This document shows positions 39,270 to 46,432 of a DNA stretch of 46,432 nt, one piece after another (positions within the stretch are counted from its first letter, which is position 1; every line of letters begins with the position of its first letter). The stretch is from Chara braunii (lineage: Eukaryota; Streptophyta; Charophyceae; Charales; Characeae): positions 849,988 to 896,419 of the forward strand of contig BFEA01000310.1 of the NCBI GenBank assembly GCA_003427395.1, written 5' to 3'. The position numbers and the translations under genes were made by a program. The notes beneath the pieces are model-generated. The model did not search any database and was not told where the DNA came from. It worked only from the letters and a program-made list of their open reading frames with translations.

Positions 39270-40079
39270 CCCTTGCTCTCATCTATCTCATAAATGCTCG
39301 AGATTCCCTTGATCTAGCTCGCCCCCGTTGAATTCAATCGGGTCTCGCGCAAGAGAGTATTATTGAACTCAAACGAACCAGTGAGCCTCAAGAGCAGTTA
39401 TCGGTTCTCTGTGTTGATGTGCCTCTCAAATATTTGAAGAATCGTGTATGTGAGATTTGATGCGCATTTGTACTAAGACTACCATTTCGTCAAAATGGAC
39501 ATTTTTTATTTTTTGAACGAAATTGAAACTGAGTTTTTTCAACTTTTTTGGCCCAAAACTCGTCTAAATTTTGTTGCTCTTGAGGGTCCGGCGTTTTAAA
39601 AATGTTGGACCCCCTGGATGTATCAGGACTAAGCTTGAGACCAGATATACATCCAGGGGGACCGCCTAGATGCATCTGGTGTCAAGCTAAATCCGGATAC
39701 ATTCATCAATGATTACAAGCGGTACCCCGTCGAGAATGAGTTCGACCGTCAAGGACTAAACCTATTGTACAAGCTGCTCCTCCGCAGCATTGAGTACCTA
39801 TGTTGCAATAGACTCAGGGACCACATAGTTGATATCCAATGAGGCTATTAAATATATATTTGGGATGTAGGCCATGCACTGAACGTTCACGACGTCATCC
39901 ACACTCTTAAGCTTCAATCAAAGTCTCAATTTGTCCTTTCCCATAAATGTAGTCGTGTAGGATACCTCAAAGAATCAATCTCCGTAAAGCGGCTTCGTGA
40001 AAGCTTGAATAGCAAAGTCATCACCATCGAGATGAGACTGTATCACCCTCGAGATAAGGGACCGGCCCCACCCCTTTGG
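39267..40079. other. Intergenic DNA with one strong hairpin
   Basis: No gene could be supported. The notable item is the inverted repeat 39607-39623 / 39647-39663 (GGACCCCCTGGATGTAT and its complement with one mismatch, loop 23 bp), which could be the core of a small foldback element. Confidence 0.5.
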
Positions 40080-40620
40080 AGAGGTTTGCAACTTCCTGTG
40101 ACTTTGGCTAGCCCGGCATATCATAGTGAAATTGGTCGTGCTTAAGTACATAAGGTGCCAGAAGGTACATGATCCATGGAAATACTACGGCCCATCACCA
40201 CCCTTTCTAGTACACGGTGTCATGACTCTTAATACAAGCAAAACCAAGAAAGTTTGTGAATGTGATCAGTCCCTATAAGTGTCCCTGTCAATGTAATCAC
40301 CGAGGTGAATGTCACTCAGGCTGCAAGGATCCACGTCGAACTCGTTAGTCTGATCTTTGCAAGCACAAAGTTATGGGAAGTCTTAACCTTACCGCATTGC
40401 TCCTCCATAGTCGGTCTCTGTGCTTCTAAAATTTCCCCTCACTCTTGCTAGGGGGTTTTGGGTCATAAACCTCAAAGTCGAAGAGGGCTCCATCTGGTAT
40501 TGAAAGGTAGTGGGGAAATATGATGCATTGCGAATTGTCCCTCCAATGGCTCTCCCTGTGAAGAACGTAGTTTGCAATCCGATAGTAGGTTGCACGGCTT
40601 GCGCCCTTCACTCCCTGCTC
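40080..40620 (-). other. Possible decayed coding sequence, minus strand, unrecognised
   Basis: On the minus strand short frames give peptides such as NEFDVDPCSLSDIHLGDYID and a 68-codon frame at 40389-40595. They are broken by stops and show no motif I can name. It could be a dead transposase, or noise. Confidence 0.25.
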
Positions 40621-43600
40621 AGCCTCCCTCCCTGGTACGTAACTACCAATGTATACCTCAAGGTAAGGGACTCATTGACCTAGGTAATAAATATTTGGTG
40701 TCAAGCTAAGTCATACGTGAACTTCTCAGTTGGCTTCCTTCACTCTGGGGGGTCGTATGATGATGGGCCTGCTTGATTAACCTGCAATTGTTACAACATT
40801 ATCACAACATTAGAGGTCACACTTTCCATGACTCTGCTTTACGTGTAACATTGAATAGGAATGGGAGCAGGCGGAGGAATGTCAACGAGAACGGGGAATG
40901 GCAGACTGTGACCATGTGATGTATTCGAACAAGCTCCGAACCAAAAGGTCCCTTACGCACTACTTGAACAGGAGGTATGAGGACTGCATTCATGTGCGGT
41001 AATTTAGCACGCGATGCGCCGACTGTAACCCTTACACCACTTGAACAGGGGAACTTGCCTTTGAACTTATGTTCAAACCAGATTATGGACTCATGGTGAG
41101 GTCGGACCTTGAGCTTATGTTTAGGTTGCTCTCAAGTTTTACATTCAAAATAGTCTCAGACACATTTCCCAATGAGACTGAGGCATATCTTCTGATCAAG
41201 CTCTGACACTCCTCCCGTTCAAACTCAGACACATATTACAATCAGGCCCAAGTATATTCCCTGATCAGACACAAGCATATATTTTAATCAAAGACACACA
41301 ATTTTCGAACAGAAACGTCGAACTTAGACCGAATCCATGTTTTCAGCTCCGCCCACGCCTAAGTTTATGTTGGATTATGATTGAAATATAAGCATGGCGT
41401 AATTCAAGTGTCGAACTGGAATCAGATTGCGCAAGTTCAATTTGGCCTCAACAAATTCAATCCAATTTTGGTGATTTCAGACTCGGTGAACAAAATACAC
41501 TCTTTGTGAGGTCAGACTCATTACATGGTAACAGGTCCCCTTTTGCAAAGGAAAATTAGAGCCACAAGTCAGTTCTGTTACGATACCTGGTTAGTATTTG
41601 CTTGTTTAATTAAGTGGTTTTAGTCCAATCTCAACAACTTCAGTTTGGAGGTTAATAAACCCATTTTCAGTTTTCAGTAAGAATTTCGGCAAACATTCAT
41701 TTCCAATCTTAAGGTGAGTTCTCAGTTGCAAATTAGTGATTCACTCAGTATGACATTCAGTCACAATTCAGTTCATAACCCTGTTTCCATTTAGAAGCAA
41801 GTTCAGTTCAGTCTTATTAGACTTAATTTAGTTTTCTTAAGTTCAGTCTCAATGGATTCACTCTTTGCAGATTCATTTCAGTTCCAGTAAGTTCAGTTAG
41901 ATTAGTTTCGGTTTCATCTCTTCGAGTTCAATTGAGTTTTCAGTAAGTTCAATTACGCCTCCGTGAGTTAAGTTTCATCTCAGCAAGTTAAGTCTAGTGT
42001 GGATTTCATATCCAAGTGGGATTTTAAGGGAAAGCATCAATTTAGTTCTCAGTTCGGTCTCATTAACCCCGATCTAAGTGAATTCAATTTTCAGTTTCTG
42101 TGAGGGTCTCGCTCGAAGCTGGACGCACAAAACAAGAAGGCACTTGTTTTATTTAATTAAAATTTAATTATTTATTGCAAAAGTTTAGTAAAATCATGAG
42201 TAATAACCTAGTGTTTTTTTTGTCGCTGAAAGTGGTCTGACTGGGAAAACCGCGACAAAAATGACATCGGTGTCGGGTACATGATTTTTTTTTTTTTGTC
42301 CGGAACGAGCCTAGGTCATCATCAACTTTCAGCTTTGATTAGGGCTTGAGAACTGTTGACTATTTTTTATACACTAGATTTATCATCATTCTTTCATTAG
42401 GTCTTGGTTCTCTTGAGAACTACAGTCACTAATTGTGTCTAATCTCTTGCCATGTGAGGTGTTATTACGGACTTGGAGATTGTGAAGACTTGATACAAAT
42501 TAATGGAGAGAATCAAGAATGATAAAATGGTATGCTTCATGAGAGATTGATATTTCTTAGAATAAAAAACAAAAAAATCTTATTTACCAATCATGCTAGT
42601 CGAAGATGCTTTGAATGAACTCACTAAGTATACAATTAAAACTATATTTTCCTACCAATACAAACATTGTTGGACCTATCACTCTGGTGATGTAACTGTC
42701 TGTGTAGTATTGGTTCAATTTTTGGAAGGAGATATCTATGTCAGAAAAGAATAGCTATATCAGAAAAGAGAACTTTAGTGATGGTGACACCTTATATTGG
42801 TTGTGGGAAATAGTTATTCAATTTACCTGTGACGAGAGATAATAGCTAATTGGCGAAACAAATAGAGTATAATAGGGTTTGATGTCAGTTACATATGACT
42901 TCTTACATGTTCCTCTCATTCCATGTAATTGTTGCGAAGGAAACAACTCGTTATCTATCATTAATAACACTAAATTCGTGAAAACGTAACAAAACCACAA
43001 AATCTAATATTTTTTATAGACTGAAAAAGTAAAAGTCAAACATTTATTTTTGACAGATAAAAAAACACATTTGAATTGTTTCCCGAGAAAAAAAACAAAA
43101 AACGGGCAAAAAGTCAAGTGATTCTCAAAATATGTAAAAAATCATTTCGAGCAAAGTCCATGTTATAAGACTACAACTCGTTCTCAGTAGATTGGCAAAA
43201 AAAAAAGCTCAAACAAGACAGTGTTTAAGGAGTGCAAGAGGAACTCGAAAGATGTTAAGAAAAACAGTTTCAGTGAGTACTCATTTATAAAACTATAAGT
43301 CGTTTTCAGCAATTTCGTAAAAACCAAGAACTGCGAAAACAGGTTTATAGAACTATAAATTAATATAAATCAATTTTAAAGTTAACTGTAAAAACATTGT
43401 TAAAAAATATATGTTATGTAAAAGAAAAATTCGAACAAATTTTGCTTGGGAGACTTCTTTAAATTACAAGCCAACCACGATTGAAAATAAAACAATGGAA
43501 ACATATTTTAATTATATATAAAAAAAAACAATGTATTTATCCATGTATGACATAACATATTTCAACGAACGTATTCGTGATTATAAAAAAATGCGTGCAT

Positions 43601-44202
43601 GTTTTAGAAACCCCTGAATAGGTTCGTCATGCTCCATACCTTATAGAACTATTAACATGATTTTTTAAAATAAACAAAAAATTGAGATATTTCAGTTCCT
43701 TAACAAACGATGCTTTGCAAGGTAGTGATTTTTTGTTAAACGACTTGCTTCTCTCCTCACCACTTCCAGTGGTTCTCAAAAAATACTTTTCTATTTTTTT
43801 TTGTGGGTAATTTACTTCACGTATAAGTTTGTTCATGTAGGAGGCCTGAAAAATGTACTATAACACTCGTAATTTTTTTTTGTGCAAACCTAACAATTTT
43901 TTTTAGTAGGTCTTCACGAATCCTCTGTTCTCTAGAATTTGGGACCGACGTGTGACACAACGAGTCTTCTGGCTCTTGCAGTGAGTGTCTGGGTAAATGA
44001 AGGACCGACGACAAAAAAAGATCAATGTGCGGACAAAAGCCGAGAAAATACTAGGGCGACATTGATTGAGTCCCGACATTCAGAGCCATGAGTGGGCACT
44101 CAGTATAAACTTCGGGCCTAGAATTGAAAATTGGGCTCGGAAAGAGGGTCGTTAGTGGGACTCTCCATTTTTCGACACTGAGTTTGGTTAATTTTTGCAT
44201 GT
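40621..44202. other. Long AT-rich region without recognisable genes
   Basis: Between about 41610 and 42110 the sequence is built from degenerate TTCAGT/AAGTTCAG motifs, a low-complexity repeat. From 42120 to 44000 it is strongly AT-rich with many A and T runs and no frame of note. Base composition differs clearly from that of the GC-richer elements to the left. Confidence 0.5.
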
Positions 44203-44410
44203 GACCGTTCGGCCCAAAACATGCTCGAGATGAGGCGCGGGCATAGCTTTGGTACCGGCTCTCTGCAAATTTCTCGACACCTGACGCTAGGGCCTACTTG
44301 GTGCAACATGTAACCTTCCGGGGATGAAATGGGCTCGAGACTAAGATCGGGCGCAGCCTCGAAACCAGGGCGCTACAAATCTCCTGACAACTGCCGACAC
44401 TTCGAGGTAC
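44203..44410 (+). repeat. Diverged tandem duplication with palindrome
   Basis: Two segments, about 44203-44290 and 44309-44400, share the order ATG-GCTCGAGA, GCGGGC or CGGGCG, GCTACAAAT or CTGCAAAT, then TC-TGACA or TCGACA. The period is near 105 bp. Immediately after is ACACTTCG/CGAAGTGT around AGGTAC (44398-44419). Confidence 0.4.
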
Positions 44411-44810
44411 CGAAGTGTTGAGGCCCACGCCGTGTTGGGCCCAACAAACTTTATAAGCCCAACTGGGCCCGATGGTTGGACACTTCGAACTTGCACGTGT
44501 GCTCACACACGAGGTGTGCTAGCCTTCAGACACACGGGGAGTGAAAGAAGACTGACAAAGGATGCACGTACCAGTGAACGGGGATAAGTGCGCACTAGTT
44601 GAGCGCATGGTAATCATCCATGGAGGATCTAGAGTGCACAATGACCTACGCACAACAAAAGAGGTAAGCTCCTCAATCGCGCGAGAAGAGGCATACTGAA
44701 GGGGGATATTTTTCTAGCTAATCAGCACACGAGGAAACTAATTAGTCTTCTAATCATACGTGAAAGTGGGAAGATATCCTGGATACATGGTAACTGAAAT
44801 GCACGAAGCG
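44411..44810. other. Non-coding stretch, no feature recognised
   Basis: No gene, terminal repeat or tRNA-like structure could be supported in this interval. Confidence 0.4.
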
Positions 44811-45435
44811 ACCTGTGGAACGTGTTGGAGTACTTTCCCATTGGCCTACAAATGCCACTCTGGTAAAATTGCAATATGGAATGAATGGACGCGACGATTG
44901 TTTTGCGGTCAAAATGTTTTTTTTTTTTTTTTTTTTTTTTGGAAAGATCATAAGAAAATTTAGAGGTTCTCAAATTCTCGAAGACTTTAGCACAGTCTTT
45001 TGAGCGTGAAAAATCGCAGAAGTTGGAGTACTTTTCCCATTAGCCTACAAACACCATGATTGTAGTAAAACTGAAATATAAAACAAATTGGTGCAGCGAT
45101 TGTTTCACGATCAAAATGATTTTGCCTAGATTTTCTTTTTTTCCTGTTAAGATCACAAGCAAATCCATAGGATGTTAAATTCTTTGGAGTCTTTAACATA
45201 TTCTTTTGAGCGGAAAAAATCGCAGAAGTCGGAGTACTTTTCTTGTTGGCCTACAAACGCCACTATAGTAAAACTGGAATATGGAATGAATCGGCGCAGC
45301 GATTGTTTCACGACAAAAATGATTTATTTAAAATTTTTTATTTTTTTTTAATCAGAATATCACGATCTAATCTACCAATGCTAGAAACTACAACATTTTT
45401 TGTGAAGTCTTCTGAATGCAAAAAAAATCATCAAA
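44811..45435 (+). repeat. Tandem repeat, three diverged copies of about 205 bp
   Basis: Copies start near 44815, 45015 and 45222 with TTGGAGTACTTT or TCGGAGTACTTT. Each continues with a GCCTACAAA-GCCA or GCCTACAAACACCA block, AAA-TG-AATAT, GCGAC/CAGCGATTGTTT, a T-rich run, AAGATCA or ATCACGA and CTTTTGAGCG-like sequence. It is a satellite-like unit and non-coding. Confidence 0.7.
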
Positions 45436-45587
45436 GTCACTGCCTCCAAATTACGGGACTAGACTTGCTGTTTCGTCCTCTGGTCGCCCCCCCCGGCCCC
45501 CCATGTGCGGCCCTAACTCAATGGTTAGTTTAATAGATGAATGGAGCAGCAACCCGCTCAAGCTGTGTAAGAGCAAATGACACACTG

Positions 45588-45588
<1 letters not shown>

Positions 45589-45682
<94 letters not shown>
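45589..45682 (+). repeat. Compound (CA)n(GA)n microsatellite
   Basis: About 23 CA units (45589-45634) are followed directly by about 24 GA units (45635-45682). A degenerate SINE-like GGCCCTAACTCAATGGTTAG lies just upstream at about 45510. Confidence 0.95.
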
Positions 45683-45686
<4 letters not shown>

Positions 45687-46135
45687 GGAACGTACCCTCT
45701 CAGGATATTATAGAGATTCGTTTCAGTATCTCCCCGCCAGTGGCCGATTTAAAAAGGTTTCAAGTGTGCTAAGGGCAAAAGAGAAACTATGGATGAATTT
45801 AGCTACTCATCCGTGGTAGAGCCATATTGAGTCAATACCCACGGGGTACATAAAGAGGAATGCCTAACCACTTAAGCAGGATGGGAAACACATTGACATC
45901 TACCAAGCACGAAACGGGTGTATTGGGATTTTCGAAGTGGACTTACCACATGTCGACCGCATCATGCCGTTGGTTCGACCCAGGACGCGAGTGCTATTGG
46001 GGGAGTCCACCGCCCACTGGTAAATAAAAGGGAATCCCTTCTCTCTACTTGTGTCTAATATATCCCATGGCGCACTCGCCATGCACCCCATGGAACCCAT
46101 GGTACACCCAGCCCGCTCGTATCTAAACTAACCTT
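45683..46135. other. Non-coding stretch, no feature recognised
   Basis: No supported gene or repeat was found. Short frames on both strands lack motifs. Confidence 0.4.
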
Positions 46136-46386
46136 GTACGCTGCCGCTCTACTACTACACTTTTCTACTTTAGTCTACAATACTCTGCGCTTTCCTACTC
46201 TTGTCTACTCTACTTTTTTCTTCTTTTCTCTTCCCTAAGTTCTTTTTCCTACTCTTTTTTACTGTATGTTTCCCTGCTCTGCTCTACTCCACTCTAGTCC
46301 ACTCTAGTCCACTCTCCACTCCATTCTACTCCACTCCACTCGACTCTACTCGCCACTCCACTTCACTCCACTCCACTCCATGCTAC
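46136..46386 (+). repeat. Pentamer-like minisatellite (CTACT/CCACT)
   Basis: Degenerate units of CTACT, CCACT and TCTAC, poorly ordered at first and more regular after about 46275. Non-coding. Confidence 0.75.
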
Positions 46387-46422
46387 ACCAGTGCCGTCAC
46401 CTTGAACGTGACCGGCACTGGT
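46387..46422 (+). repeat. Stem-loop at the window edge
   Basis: ACCAGTGCCGTCAC and GTGACCGGCACTGGT pair with one bulged base around the loop CTTGAAC. CACTTGAACG follows again at the window end, so this may be the start of another repeat that continues beyond the window. Confidence 0.6.
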
Positions 46423-46432
46423 CACTTGAACG

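Noticed and set aside
39098-39331. Frame with Ser-Leu runs
   Set aside because: It is a direct translation of the TC microsatellite.
45577-45819. Frame with His-Thr and Glu-Arg runs
   Set aside because: It is a direct translation of the CA/GA microsatellite.

Overview
This window is almost wholly transposable-element DNA from a eukaryotic, plant-lineage nuclear genome. No rRNA, CRISPR array, bacterial operon or intact cellular gene is visible. The evidence is Ty3/Gypsy-type gag, protease, RT, RNase H and integrase remnants, primer-binding sites matching plant-type tRNA-Asp and (imperfectly) initiator tRNA-Met, Tourist-like and hAT-like DNA elements, and tRNA-derived SINE heads. The gag of the nested element looks to me like the repetitive gag proteins of the streptophyte alga Chara braunii; that organism guess is inference.

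Layout. Positions 1-7011 are the 3' half of Ty3-like element A: a PHD finger-integrase, two accessory ORFs and a 2.68 kb LTR. Positions 7012-12703 are a mosaic of a Tourist-like MITE (7095-7841), a foldback element (8423-8946), a SINE head, a MITE with perfect 22 bp ends (11603-11949), two tRNA-like units and a tandem repeat that served as an insertion target. Positions 12704-36384 are one related element, B, bounded by 2.4-2.5 kb LTRs and a CCGT(T) target duplication. B was later split twice. A 9.0 kb gag-only LTR element (C, 14944-23966) lies in its 5' LTR, and a hAT-like element (28148-29539, containing an 869 bp gap) lies in its RNase H region. Positions 36385-46432 hold the rest of the target repeat, a poly(A)-tailed retroposon-like stretch, a SINE, a decayed LTR related to A, microsatellites, a 205 bp tandem repeat and AT-rich DNA without recognisable genes.

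Most interesting. (1) A and B have a C4HC3 PHD finger upstream of the integrase zinc-binding domain. (2) Both encode a related protein inside the LTR itself (143-179 aa), which would be an early ORF of the genomic RNA. (3) Both carry two accessory ORFs after integrase, the first starting in a conserved ATGA stop/start overlap. (4) The very long left repeat of C carries two arrays of stem-loops, 11 and 5 units, whose loops are conserved while their stems change with pairing kept. This is the pattern expected of selected RNA structure. (5) The 3' LTR boundary of B sits in a perfect palindrome rather than after a polypurine tract.

Nearly all coding regions are broken by stops, frameshifts or deletions, so this describes ancient copies. 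All similarity statements come from reading the sequence by eye; no alignment or database search was run.
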